Assembly (NCBI RefSeq): GCF_018070465.1
Contig: NZ_JAGPXT010000004.1
Location: forward strand, 124,001 to 188,000
Origin: Micromonospora sp. C95
GTDB lineage: Bacteria > Actinomycetota > Actinomycetes > Mycobacteriales > Micromonosporaceae
DNA length: 64,000 nt
Direction of reading: 5' to 3'
Shown piece by piece: positions 18,471 through 26,864 of this stretch; position 1 is the first letter of the stretch; each line of letters begins with the position of its first letter. Both the position numbers and the translations under genes were made by a program. Under the pieces are notes generated by a model, which saw nothing but the letters and a program-made list of their open reading frames with translations, made no database searches and was not told the origin of the DNA.

Positions 18471-19267
18471 CCACGTTGGAGACCCGGCTGCGGCGCGACC
18501 GTGGCCGCAAGCTGCTCATGCCCTACCTCACCGGGGGAGTCACCCCGGACTGGACCGACCACCTGCGCGCGATCGCCGACGCCGGGGCCGACGCGATCGA
18601 GGTCGGCATCCCCTTCTCCGATCCCACCCTCGACGGCGTCACCATCCAGGAGGCGTCCGACGCCGCGCTGGCCCGGGGCGCCAGCACCGATGGCGTCCTC
18701 GCCGACCTGTCGAGGAACCGGATCGAGGTGCCGGTCGTGGTCAGCACGTACGCGAATCTCGCCCTGCGCCGTGGCGCGGACCGGTTCTGCCGAGCCCTCG
18801 CCGAGGCGGGCGTCCAGGGCCTGATCGTGCCCGACCTGCCGTTGGAAGAGGCCGGGGCGACGAGCGCGGCCGCCCGGGCCGCGAACGTCGACCTCGCGTT
18901 GTTGGCCTCGCCCGCCACCCCGCCACTGCGGCTGCGGGAGATCGCCGAGCGCAGTCGCGGCTTCGTCTACGCGGTCTCCCTGATGGGTACCACGGGTGAA
19001 CGCCGGCAACTCGCCGCCTCGGCCGCCGCACTGGCGCGGCGCCTGCGGGGCGTCACGGACCGGCCCGTATTCTTGGGATTCGGCATCTCGACACCGGCGC
19101 AGGCGGCCGTCGCGGCGCGGGACGCCGACGGTGTGATCGTCGGGGCGGCGCTGATGCGACGCCTGCTCGACGGAGCGGACCCGGCGTCGACCGCCGGATT
19201 CGTCCGGTCACTGCGCAGAGCGCTGGACGGCGTGCCGGCACGGACATCGGCGGACGCCGGAGGTTAG
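18467..19267 (+). CDS. trpA: Tryptophan synthase alpha subunit
   Basis: A 266-residue TIM-barrel TrpA. The catalytic residues are retained: Glu45 in [11 protein letters not shown] and Asp56 in TLDGVTIQ. The phosphate-binding GFGIS motif occurs near residue 204. It normally cleaves indole-3-glycerol phosphate and channels indole to TrpB. Its GTG start overlaps the trpB stop by 4 nt (GTGA), implying translational coupling and a 1:1 complex. Alpha looks catalytically intact, while beta carries the unusual substitutions. Confidence 0.92.
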   Translation: MTTLETRLRRDRGRKLLMPYLTGGVTPDWTDHLRAIADAGADAIEVGIPFSDPTLDGVTIQEASDAALARGASTDGVLADLSRNRIEVPVVVSTYANLALRRGADRFCRALAEAGVQGLIVPDLPLEEAGATSAAARAANVDLALLASPATPPLRLREIAERSRGFVYAVSLMGTTGERRQLAASAAALARRLRGVTDRPVFLGFGISTPAQAAVAARDADGVIVGAALMRRLLDGADPASTAGFVRSLRRALDGVPARTSADAGG

Positions 19268-19282
19268 GGGGCGGGCGGCGGC

Positions 19283-20050
19283 ATGGCTACCGGGCAGGAC
19301 GCCCCCGCGGCGCGGTACCGCACCATCGCCGCCGACCTTGCCGCCAGGATCCGAGCCGGGGACTACCGGCCCGGCGAGGCGCTACCCTCCCAACGCGACC
19401 TCAGCGCCGCCTACGGCGTCACGCTGATGACGCTGCGGCAGGCGTTGCGGCAGCTCAGCGACGAGGGGCTGATCGAGCAGCAACCTGGCCGGGGCACCTT
19501 CGTCACCCCGCCACACCTGGCGTACCGGCTGGGTTCGCTGCGCAGCTTCGCCGACGACCTGCGGGATCAGGGCCACGAGGTGCGGACCACCGTCGTCGGC
19601 CGGGCGGTGCGCCGGCTGCCGGCGCGGATCGCCGGGACGCTGCGGGCCGGCGTCGCCGACACCGGGCTGCGGCTGGAGCGGGTGCGGGCGTTCGCCGGCC
19701 GCCGCGCCGTGCACCAGGTCTCGTGGGTACGCGCCTCGCACGCCGACGGTCTGCGCGAGGTGGACTTCACCGCGACGTCGCTGTACGAGGCGCTCGCCGC
19801 CGGTGGCGTCTCGGTCGCCCGGGCGACCGAGACGATCCGGCCCGGCACCCTCGACGCGGCGCTGGCGACACACCTCGACGACGCGCCCGGTGCTGCCGTG
19901 CTGATCAGCGACCGGACCACCCACACGCTTGACGGCACCGCGATCGTCGTCGACCGGGCGACGATCCTCGGCAGCATGATGCAGATCAACACCGACCGCG
20001 CTGCGCGCGGCCTGTCACTGCACTGGGGAGCCAGCCGCGACGTGCCGTAG
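19283..20050 (+). CDS. GntR-family transcriptional regulator (HutC/UTRA type)
   Basis: A 255-residue regulator. The N-terminal winged helix-turn-helix (about 12-78) has the GntR pattern AARIRAGDYRPGEALPSQRDL. The UTRA ligand-binding domain (about 90-245) follows. It sits 15 nt behind trpA in the same direction and probably controls the operon through the palindrome at 17220-17262. The ligand is unknown; an indole or tryptophan-related compound is a guess. The 3' end overlaps the convergent pseG by 36 bp. Confidence 0.9.
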   Translation: MATGQDAPAARYRTIAADLAARIRAGDYRPGEALPSQRDLSAAYGVTLMTLRQALRQLSDEGLIEQQPGRGTFVTPPHLAYRLGSLRSFADDLRDQGHEVRTTVVGRAVRRLPARIAGTLRAGVADTGLRLERVRAFAGRRAVHQVSWVRASHADGLREVDFTATSLYEALAAGGVSVARATETIRPGTLDAALATHLDDAPGAAVLISDRTTHTLDGTAIVVDRATILGSMMQINTDRAARGLSLHWGASRDVP

Positions 20051-21070
20051 CGCGTCCAGCACCGCGTCCACCACCCGTTCCCGCCCGCGCCCGTCCACCG
20101 CGGCCCAGGCGCGGGCGGACAGCTCCGCCCGGCGCGCCCCGTCGTCGAGCAGCCCCGCCAGGGTGCCCGCGGCGGCGCGGACGGCCGCCGGGTCACCGGC
20201 CAGCGCGGGCAGCTCACCGAGCCCGGCGGCCAGCCCGGCGGCCACCACCCGGTGGTACGACTCGCGCTGGTTGTCCACCACGCAGACCAGCGCCGAGGGG
20301 GCCCCGAGGCAGCACAACTCCCAGGTGGAGGTGCCGGCCGCGCTGACCACCAGGTCCGCCGCGGCGATCAGGGCGGGCAGCGTACCGGTGGGTGGCACCG
20401 GCAGCAGCGACTGGCCGGGCCCCGGCGTCAGCCGGGCCATCCGCGCGGCCAGTTCGGGCCGGCCGACGACGACGGTGAGTTCCATCGGCCGGCCGGTCGA
20501 CAGCAGCACCTCGGTCAGCACCGGTGCCGCGCCGGCCGCGTCGGTGCCGCCGAAGAAGGCCAGCACCGAGGGGGGATCGACCGTCACCGCCGGGCGCGGG
20601 GCCGCCGGCCGGGCGGCCAGGACACCCGCGCGCAGCAGGGCGTACCCGCTGCCGGCGAGCAGCCGGCCCGCCGGCACGGCCAAGTCGGTGGCGAAGTTCT
20701 GGTCGAGGTAGAGGTCGGCGTCCTGTCCCCGGGTCTCCCCGTCGACGATGGCCAGGGTCAGCACCCCGGCGGCCCGCAGCGCCCCCGCAGCCGTGGGATC
20801 CAGCTCGTACGAGTCGAGGACCAGTACGTCGAGGTCGTGCCGGCGGGCGGCGGCGACCAGACCGTCCGGGGTGTCCGGGCCGGGGTGCAGCGTGATGCCC
20901 CGGGCGGTGAGCTGGTCGGCCGCCCAGCCGACGCCGTCGACGGTGCCGAAGACCTCGACGGTGGCGCCCCGGGCCTGGAACTCCTCACCGAGGGCGAGAC
21001 AGCGGACCAGGTGCCCGACCCCACGCAGCGGCCCGGCGTCGCAGCGCAGCCCGACGCGTAACGTGCTCAG
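20015..21070 (-). CDS. pseG: UDP-2,4-diacetamido-2,4,6-trideoxy-beta-L-altropyranose hydrolase
   Basis: About 351 residues, a MurG-like GT-B fold hydrolase that removes UDP in the fourth step of pseudaminic acid synthesis. The N-terminal RVGLRCDAGPLRGVGHLVRC carries the family's G..GxGH pattern with the catalytic His; FFGGTDAAG and SAAGTSTWEL mark the C-terminal nucleotide-binding domain. No ATG, GTG or TTG exists before the conserved N-terminus. A CTG at 21070 overlaps the pseF stop as CTGA with GGAGGA just upstream, so a CTG start is inferred. A GTG at 20764 would delete the catalytic domain. Codon 4 is TTA, rare in such genomes. Confidence 0.85.
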   Translation of the reverse strand: MSTLRVGLRCDAGPLRGVGHLVRCLALGEEFQARGATVEVFGTVDGVGWAADQLTARGITLHPGPDTPDGLVAAARRHDLDVLVLDSYELDPTAAGALRAAGVLTLAIVDGETRGQDADLYLDQNFATDLAVPAGRLLAGSGYALLRAGVLAARPAAPRPAVTVDPPSVLAFFGGTDAAGAAPVLTEVLLSTGRPMELTVVVGRPELAARMARLTPGPGQSLLPVPPTGTLPALIAAADLVVSAAGTSTWELCCLGAPSALVCVVDNQRESYHRVVAAGLAAGLGELPALAGDPAAVRAAAGTLAGLLDDGARRAELSARAWAAVDGRGRERVVDAVLDALRHVAAGSPVQ

Positions 21071-21801
21071 CGCTCCTCCAACCGCTTCTGCCGGACATCG
21101 GCGTTGAGCGCGCGCAGCGCCGGCTGCCCGTCCAGCCAGTCGACGAGTTTGGCCAGCGGCACGCTGACGTCACCGAAGTGGTCGGCCACCGCGTGGACCA
21201 GTTCCCAGTCGCGGTCGGTGTCGAGGGTGAGGCGCAGCTGCGAACGGTCCGGGGTGAGGGTCACGCCGAGCACCCGGAACACCTCCGGATGTGCGTACGC
21301 GTACGAGGTCACGTGCACCCGGTGGTGGTCGGTGGCGAGCCGGTCGACGGTACGCAGCGCGTCGGCCCGGATGATCTCCACGTCCAGACCGCGGGGGAGG
21401 GTACGGGCGATCGACGTGCTGGCGTAGTCCAGTCCCGGCACGGCCCGGTACACCGAGGCGACCAGACTGACGATCTCCGGATCCAGCAGCGGACAGTCGG
21501 CGGTGAACCGCATGACCGCGTCGCCGGGATGGGCGTCCAGGGCACCGACGAAGCGGGTCAGTACGTCATCGACCGGCCCGCGGTGCCAGGCGACGCCGAG
21601 CCGGTCACACTCGGCGACGATCGCGTCGTCACTGCCGTCGCTGCTGGTCGCCACCACCAGGTCGGCGAGCACACCGCTGTCCTGGGCGGCCCGGACCACC
21701 CGGCCGAGCACGCTGCGTCCGGCCAGTGGGCGCAGCACCTTGCCGGGCAGCCGGGACGAGCCCATCCGCGCCTGCACGATGCCGACGATACGGTCCGTCA
21801 T
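21067..21801 (-). CDS. pseF: Pseudaminic acid cytidylyltransferase-like protein (SpsF/PseF type)
   Basis: A 244-residue nucleotidyltransferase with the N-terminal signature IVQARMGSSRLPGKVL, VVATSSDGSDD and RFTADCPLLDPE. This SpsF-type cytidylyltransferase should activate pseudaminic acid to CMP-Pse. The ATG at 21801 overlaps the stop of the preceding gene (ATGA). The frame is open further upstream but that stretch is antisense or out of frame with the preceding gene. It lies between a methyltransferase-like gene and pseG in a tightly packed operon. Confidence 0.85.
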   Translation of the reverse strand: MTDRIVGIVQARMGSSRLPGKVLRPLAGRSVLGRVVRAAQDSGVLADLVVATSSDGSDDAIVAECDRLGVAWHRGPVDDVLTRFVGALDAHPGDAVMRFTADCPLLDPEIVSLVASVYRAVPGLDYASTSIARTLPRGLDVEIIRADALRTVDRLATDHHRVHVTSYAYAHPEVFRVLGVTLTPDRSQLRLTLDTDRDWELVHAVADHFGDVSVPLAKLVDWLDGQPALRALNADVRQKRLEER

Positions 21802-23627
21802 TCCGGTCCTTCCTGCTTCACGGCGATGGTGGTGCGGGCCCGGCGTTTGGCGGCGCGGGCGCCGCGCTTGGCCATCCGGGCCGGGGTCAAGGCCAGCCGC
21901 CCGACCTTGTAGCTGAGCGAACCACTCAGCAGGTTGATCTTCGCTTCGGCCCGGCGCAACGCACGTTCGCGCGAGGTGAGCAGATCCTCGGTCCACTTGA
22001 GCAGCGCCGCAAGCCGGGTGTTCTCCTCCCGCTGGCGCAGCCACGCCTCGCGCAGTTGCTGGTAGCTGCGGGGGCCGGGCGGCGGGTCGGTCAGGCTCAC
22101 CGCGGCCTCCGCAGCCGTCGCGACCGTCTCCGTCGCGGCCTCGACGACGGCTCGGTCGAAGTCACGTCCGGCGACCCCACCGAGCAGCACGGTCAACCCC
22201 ACCACGTCCAGCGTGGCGGTCCACGGGTGGGCGTACCCGCCGGTGAGCAGGTCGGCGGCGAAGCGCCACAGCGTCCGGGCCAGCACCACGTCGACCGGCA
22301 ACGGGGGGCCGGCCCGCCGGCCCCGGTCGAGCACCGCCCAGCGGTCACCGTCGACGACCAGGTTGTCCGCCCCGGCCAATGCCACCGCCCCGGCGAGCCG
22401 TCCCTGCTCGGCCTGGCCGTCGAGCCAGTCGGCGTATCCGCGTAGCAGTCGGCGCAGCAGCGCCGTGTCGCGGCGCAGGCACCCGTCGAGCAGGAGGCTG
22501 CGCAGCAGACGCCCGTCGGGCACCGGGCCGTCGGGAGCGGCCGGGTCGTGGTGCGCCGTCCCGCGACCGGCGTACGGTGCGCCGGCCGTGGCCGGGGGCA
22601 CCGCGACGCCGGTGCGGTGCCAGTGCCAGCCCGCTGGCCCGTCCCGCACCTCGACCACGGTGCCGTCTGCCGTCCAGTCGGCGACGAACGCCACCGGCAG
22701 CCGGGCGGGCCCACCGACCCCCGGGTGCTCCGGCCGGTCGACGCGCGGCAGACGGTGCGCCGGGTCGCCGGTGTCGACCGGCTCCTCGTCGATGCCGGCC
22801 GGCTCGGTGGCCGGCCGGTGGGCGAGCACCAGCCAGGACGGGGCCAGGTCGGCGGCGCGACCGGCGTGCAGGGCGTCCACGGCCAGCCGGGCCGGGTCGG
22901 CGAGGACGAAGCGGCCGGTGTACCCGGTGGTGCAGGCGGCGTGCAGCACCGCGTCGAACAGCCCGCTCCTGGTGTGCCGGGTCAGCTCGTCGACGGCCAG
23001 CAGCGCGCTGGTCAGGTCGGGATGCGGATACCCGGCGTAGCAGGTGCCGGTGCGCATCCCGGCGGCGGTCAGCCGCTCGCGCAGCTGCGCCAGGTTGGCG
23101 GGGCGGGTAGCGTCGAGCACCCCACCGACGGTCCACTCGGCATCGCCCCGGCCGGCGTACCAGCTTTCGGCGGCGACCAGCCGGTGCACGCCGAGCGGAT
23201 TGTCCAGCCGAAGCAGCAGGTCACCGCCGGGGCGGACGGCCGCCACCAGGCGGGCCAGCAGCTCGTCCCAGCCGAGGCGCTCACCCTCGACCGACTCGAT
23301 CGCGTCCAGCCCGGCACCGGCGATCACCACGTCGTACTCCTCGCCGGCGGGCAGGCCCTGTGGGCCGCTCACCAGCACCCGGTCCACCTGTCCGGCGACC
23401 ACCGCCGCGTCCGGGTAGCCGCGCAACAGGCAGGTGAGCCGGGTGTGGGCCAGCGCGTCGAGCAGCGCCGGACCGTGCGGCCCGGCCAGCAGCACCCGGG
23501 CGCCGGCCGGCACCAGGCGGGCGACCAACCCGGCGAGCGGGCCGTCGGCGGCTGAGTCCGTCCGGTCGGACCAGGCGAGCATCTCGCCGCCGGGCAGCGT
23601 CACCGCTGACGCCGTCTCGGTTGTCAC
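21798..23627 (-). CDS. Large methyltransferase-like protein of the pse operon
   Basis: A 609-residue protein. Residues about 25-190 resemble a class I SAM-binding Rossmann fold (RVLLAGPHGPALLDAL, then EYDVVIAGAGLDAIE and AAVRPGGDLLLRLDNP), although the glycine-rich loop is not canonical. The middle (about 280-480) is unrecognised and contains LVVDGDRWAVLD. The C-terminal 100 residues form a charged helical or coiled-coil stretch (REENTRLAALLKWTEDLLTSRERAL) with a basic tail. It starts with GTG overlapping the previous stop (GTGA). Its place in the pse operon suggests glycan modification or a scaffold for a glycosyltransferase; this is inference. Confidence 0.65.
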   Translation of the reverse strand: MTTETASAVTLPGGEMLAWSDRTDSAADGPLAGLVARLVPAGARVLLAGPHGPALLDALAHTRLTCLLRGYPDAAVVAGQVDRVLVSGPQGLPAGEEYDVVIAGAGLDAIESVEGERLGWDELLARLVAAVRPGGDLLLRLDNPLGVHRLVAAESWYAGRGDAEWTVGGVLDATRPANLAQLRERLTAAGMRTGTCYAGYPHPDLTSALLAVDELTRHTRSGLFDAVLHAACTTGYTGRFVLADPARLAVDALHAGRAADLAPSWLVLAHRPATEPAGIDEEPVDTGDPAHRLPRVDRPEHPGVGGPARLPVAFVADWTADGTVVEVRDGPAGWHWHRTGVAVPPATAGAPYAGRGTAHHDPAAPDGPVPDGRLLRSLLLDGCLRRDTALLRRLLRGYADWLDGQAEQGRLAGAVALAGADNLVVDGDRWAVLDRGRRAGPPLPVDVVLARTLWRFAADLLTGGYAHPWTATLDVVGLTVLLGGVAGRDFDRAVVEAATETVATAAEAAVSLTDPPPGPRSYQQLREAWLRQREENTRLAALLKWTEDLLTSRERALRRAEAKINLLSGSLSYKVGRLALTPARMAKRGARAAKRRARTTIAVKQEGPE

Positions 23628-24460
23628 GTCGTCTCCTCCTGCAGGTACGCCCACCCCAGCAGTTCCCGCAACGCGGCGGGTGGGTAGCGGTGGTCGGTGC
23701 CCAACTCGGCGTGGGCGAGCTCGACAGCGGTCGGCAGGTGCACCTGTTCGCCGTGCAGTTGCGGCCACTGCCGGCGGATGCGGGCGGTGCCGCCGAAGGT
23801 CGGGTCCTCGTCGGCCAGCACCATCGGGTCGCCGTACACCGCCGGCTCGCAGCCGGCCGCGATGCCGTAGAAGATGGCGCTGGTCAGCCGGTTGGAGGCG
23901 ACCCGACGGTGCCGGCGCAGCTCGTCGAGCTGACGGTCCAGGAACAGCGGGTCGGTGTCTTTCCACCAGTGCCCCCGGTAGCCGTGGCAGATGACCCGGA
24001 AGCCGGCGTTCTCGTAGAGCCGGCGTACCCGCCGCATCCGGTGTTCGTGCCAGTACAGGCAGACGGTGACCGGGCCGGGTTCGGTGTCCCGGATGCGGGC
24101 GATCAGTTCCTTGTGGTCACCCTTGACGTGCTGGCCCTCCCAGCCGTGGAACGGGTACCAGATGGTCCCCTCCCGGGGCGGCTGGGATTCCTCCGCCGGC
24201 CGCATGGCCAGCAGATAGGCGAACGGCGCCCCGATCACCGTGACGTTGCGCCGCCCGACCGACCAGGCCCGCCGCCGGGTCTGCTCCGACCACAGCAGAC
24301 TCGGTGTGCGCTCGGCGTACGGGTGTCCGGGGGCGAGGCCGTCGCCGATGTTCCAGCCGTGCTGGACGTACCCGTTGATCCGGGGTGGGTGGCCGTCACC
24401 CAGCCCGGCATAGCGGGCCAGCACGTGGGCGTGACCATAGAAGTGGTTCGCATGGTGCAT
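23624..24460 (-). CDS. Uncharacterised protein of the pse operon, possible GT-B glycosyltransferase
   Basis: A 278-residue protein with no membrane segment. The C-terminal half has LTSAIFYGIAAGCEPAVYGDPM, which resembles the acidic/glycine donor-binding region of GT-B capsule-type transferases; WYPFHGWEGQHVKGDH and VTVCLYWHEHRM precede it. The ATG at 24460 has GGAACG upstream and sits 11 nt behind the pseC stop. A transferase moving pseudaminic acid is expected in such an operon and this gene is the best local candidate. The family is not identified with certainty. Confidence 0.55.
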   Translation of the reverse strand: MHHANHFYGHAHVLARYAGLGDGHPPRINGYVQHGWNIGDGLAPGHPYAERTPSLLWSEQTRRRAWSVGRRNVTVIGAPFAYLLAMRPAEESQPPREGTIWYPFHGWEGQHVKGDHKELIARIRDTEPGPVTVCLYWHEHRMRRVRRLYENAGFRVICHGYRGHWWKDTDPLFLDRQLDELRRHRRVASNRLTSAIFYGIAAGCEPAVYGDPMVLADEDPTFGGTARIRRQWPQLHGEQVHLPTAVELAHAELGTDHRYPPAALRELLGWAYLQEETT

Positions 24461-24471
24461 CGAGCGTTCCT

Positions 24472-25629
24472 TCAGGCGGCGGGCCGGAGCGAGGTGCCGC
24501 GCAGGGCCGCGGCCAACGCGTCGATGACGCGGTCCTGGTCGGCGTCGCGCAGTCCAGGGTAGAGCGGCAGCGACAACTGCTGGGCGTAGAACGCCTCCGA
24601 CACGGGGCAACTGCCACGCCGGTAGCCGAGTTCGGCGAAGGCCGGATGCCAGTGCGCGGGGATGTAGTTGACCTGGACGCCGATGCCGGCGGCGCGCATC
24701 CGGTCGTAGATCTCGCGGCGGCGGCCGTCGAGCACCCGGATCGGGTACAGGTGCCAGGCCGGGTCGGCCCACGACTTCTGGACCGGCAGCCGCACCCCGT
24801 CCAGGTCGGCCAGCGCCTCGTTGTAGCGGGCCACCAGGGCGGCCCGCCGGGCGACGAAGTCGCCGAGCCGGCGCAGCTGGCTGCGGCCCAGCGCACAGAG
24901 CACGTCGGGCAGGCGGTAGTTCAACCCGAACTCGTGCACCTCGTACCACCACCCGCCCTCGTCGGGAAGGTGCAACTCGTCGTGCTCGCGGACCGTTCCG
25001 ATGCTGCGGAACCGGCGGGCCCGCTTGAGAATCTCCGGGTCGAGCGCGGCGACCCCGCCGCCCTCGGCGGTGGTCAGATTCTTCGTCGGAAAGAACGAGA
25101 AGGTGGTCAGGTCGGCGAGTGAGCCGACCGGCCGACCGTGGTACCGGCCGCCGATCGAGTGCGCCGCGTCGGACAGCAGCAGCGCGTCGCTGCCCTCGAC
25201 CGACTTGCGCAGCGCGTCGTAGTCGGCGGGGTGGCCGGCGTAGTCGACCGCCGAGACGACCCTGGTGCGTGGCGTGACCGCGGCGGCGGCCGCCGCCGGG
25301 TCGAGGCAGAAGGTCTCGTCCTCGACGTCGGCGAAGACGACCTTGGCGCCGAGGGCGACCGCGGTGCTCGCGGTCGACACGAACGTCATCGGCGGTACGA
25401 CCACCTCGTCGCCGGGCCCCACGCCAGCCGCCGCGTACGCCACGTGCAGTGCCGCGGTGCCGTTGGACACGGCGGCGACGCCGACCCCGCCGGTCCACCC
25501 GGCGAGGTCCGCCTCGAACGCCGCGACCTGCGGACCAGTGGTCAACCAGTCGCTGTGCAGGGTCTCCACGACCGCCGCGACATCCTCATCGGTGACCGAC
25601 TGTCGTCCGTAGGGGAGCATCGCCATCAC
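24472..25629 (-). CDS. pseC: UDP-4-amino-4,6-dideoxy-N-acetyl-beta-L-altrosamine transaminase
   Basis: A 385-residue PLP aminotransferase of the DegT/DnrJ/EryC1 family. The PLP lysine is Lys183 in SFFPTKNLTTAEGG; other family blocks are SNGTAALHVAY, PPMTFVSTA and LLSDAAHSIGG. It adds the 4-amino group to the PseB product. The GTG at 25629 overlaps the pseB stop (GTGA); internal ATGs at 25626 and 25620 are alternatives. The C-terminal HWHPAF...PVSEAFYAQQLSLPLYP is typical of PseC. Confidence 0.92.
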   Translation of the reverse strand: MMAMLPYGRQSVTDEDVAAVVETLHSDWLTTGPQVAAFEADLAGWTGGVGVAAVSNGTAALHVAYAAAGVGPGDEVVVPPMTFVSTASTAVALGAKVVFADVEDETFCLDPAAAAAAVTPRTRVVSAVDYAGHPADYDALRKSVEGSDALLLSDAAHSIGGRYHGRPVGSLADLTTFSFFPTKNLTTAEGGGVAALDPEILKRARRFRSIGTVREHDELHLPDEGGWWYEVHEFGLNYRLPDVLCALGRSQLRRLGDFVARRAALVARYNEALADLDGVRLPVQKSWADPAWHLYPIRVLDGRRREIYDRMRAAGIGVQVNYIPAHWHPAFAELGYRRGSCPVSEAFYAQQLSLPLYPGLRDADQDRVIDALAAALRGTSLRPAA

Positions 25630-26612
25630 GCGGTGGTGATGCCGAGCATCTCACGCAGCTGGGGCACCGTGAGCCACTCGTCGTTGGTGTCCGACTGGTA
25701 CGCGAAGCCGTCCGGCACCGGCTCGCAGCCGACCGGCGGCTGGTAACCCCAGGTGGCGATGGTCGGCTGCACGATGAACCGGTCCTTGGCGATCAGCGTC
25801 CGGCGGCTGTCGTCCGGGGCGATCATCTCCTCGTGCAGCTTCTCGCCGGGCCGGATGCCGATCTCGTGGGTGGTGGCGTCCGGGGCGACCGCCTCGACCA
25901 GGTCGAGGATGCGCATGCTGGGAATGCGCGGCACGAACAGCTCGCCGCCCTGCATCTGGTCGAACGAGTCGATGACGAACTGCACGGCCTGGTCCAGGGT
26001 GATCCAGAAGCGGGTCATCCGCTTGTCCGTGATCGGCAGGCTCTTGCCCTCGGCGGCGAGCCGCCGGAACAGCGGAACCACCGAGCCCCGGCTGCCGACC
26101 ACGTTGCCGTAGCGCACCACGGCGAAGCGGGTCGGGTGCTGCGCCGCGTAGTGGTTGGCGGAGATGAACAGCTTGTCGCCGACCAGCTTGGTCGCGCCGT
26201 ACAGGTTGATCGGGCTGGACGCCTTGTCGGTGGACAGGGCCACCACCTTCTGCACGCCGGCCTCGATCGCCGCGTCGACGACGTGCTGCGAACCGGTGAT
26301 GTTCGTGGCGATGAACTCCGACGGGTTGTACTCCGCGGTGTCGACCTGCTTGAGGGCGGCGGCGTGCACGACGTGATCCACGCCGTGCATGGCCCGGGTC
26401 AGCCGGTGCCGGTCGCGGATGTCGCCGATGAACCAGCGCAGCCGGGGGTCGTCGCCGAGCTGCTGGCGCAGCTCGTACTGCTTGAGTTCGTCACGGGAGA
26501 AGACCACCACCCGGGCCGGATCGGTATCGGCGAGGAGATGCCGCAGGAAGGTCCTGCCGAAGGAACCCGTTCCTCCGGTGATGAGGATGGACGATCCGTT
26601 CAGCTCGCTCAA
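25626..26612 (-). CDS. pseB: UDP-N-acetylglucosamine 4,6-dehydratase (inverting)
   Basis: A 328-residue extended SDR enzyme. It has the NAD(P) motif TGGTGSFG, the catalytic region LSTDKASSPINLYGATKLVGDK and the PseB/FlaA1 signature DKRMTRFWITL. It catalyses the first pathway step, 4,6-dehydration with C5 inversion of UDP-GlcNAc. The start is TTG with GGGAG 6 nt upstream, opening the pse operon on this strand. The upstream 252 nt divide it from a divergent membrane protein gene and should hold the operon promoter; I could not define it. Confidence 0.94.
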   Translation of the reverse strand: MSELNGSSILITGGTGSFGRTFLRHLLADTDPARVVVFSRDELKQYELRQQLGDDPRLRWFIGDIRDRHRLTRAMHGVDHVVHAAALKQVDTAEYNPSEFIATNITGSQHVVDAAIEAGVQKVVALSTDKASSPINLYGATKLVGDKLFISANHYAAQHPTRFAVVRYGNVVGSRGSVVPLFRRLAAEGKSLPITDKRMTRFWITLDQAVQFVIDSFDQMQGGELFVPRIPSMRILDLVEAVAPDATTHEIGIRPGEKLHEEMIAPDDSRRTLIAKDRFIVQPTIATWGYQPPVGCEPVPDGFAYQSDTNDEWLTVPQLREMLGITTA

Positions 26613-26864
26613 CTGGTGCTCCCGTGTGTGTCGGATTCGCGGTCGGCCTCGGCCGGCCGGGTGGGAACGCTAGACGCGGCGGGTTAACGGGCCCGAGCCC
26701 TGCGGTTAACCACGTGCCGTACGGCGGTGAATGGCGGGCACCCGGTTGGCGAACACCTGCCGTCGTCTCGGCGTGCGCGCCGACCTGCGTCCACCTGGGC
26801 GCTAGGGTCTCCACCCGATCGGGACCGGGGGCGCGTCCGACCCTGCCGTGTCGTGGGAGGAACG

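Noticed and set aside
20015..20764. GTG at 20764 as the pseG start
   Set aside because: It would remove the conserved N-terminal domain with the catalytic GxGH motif that is present in frame upstream.
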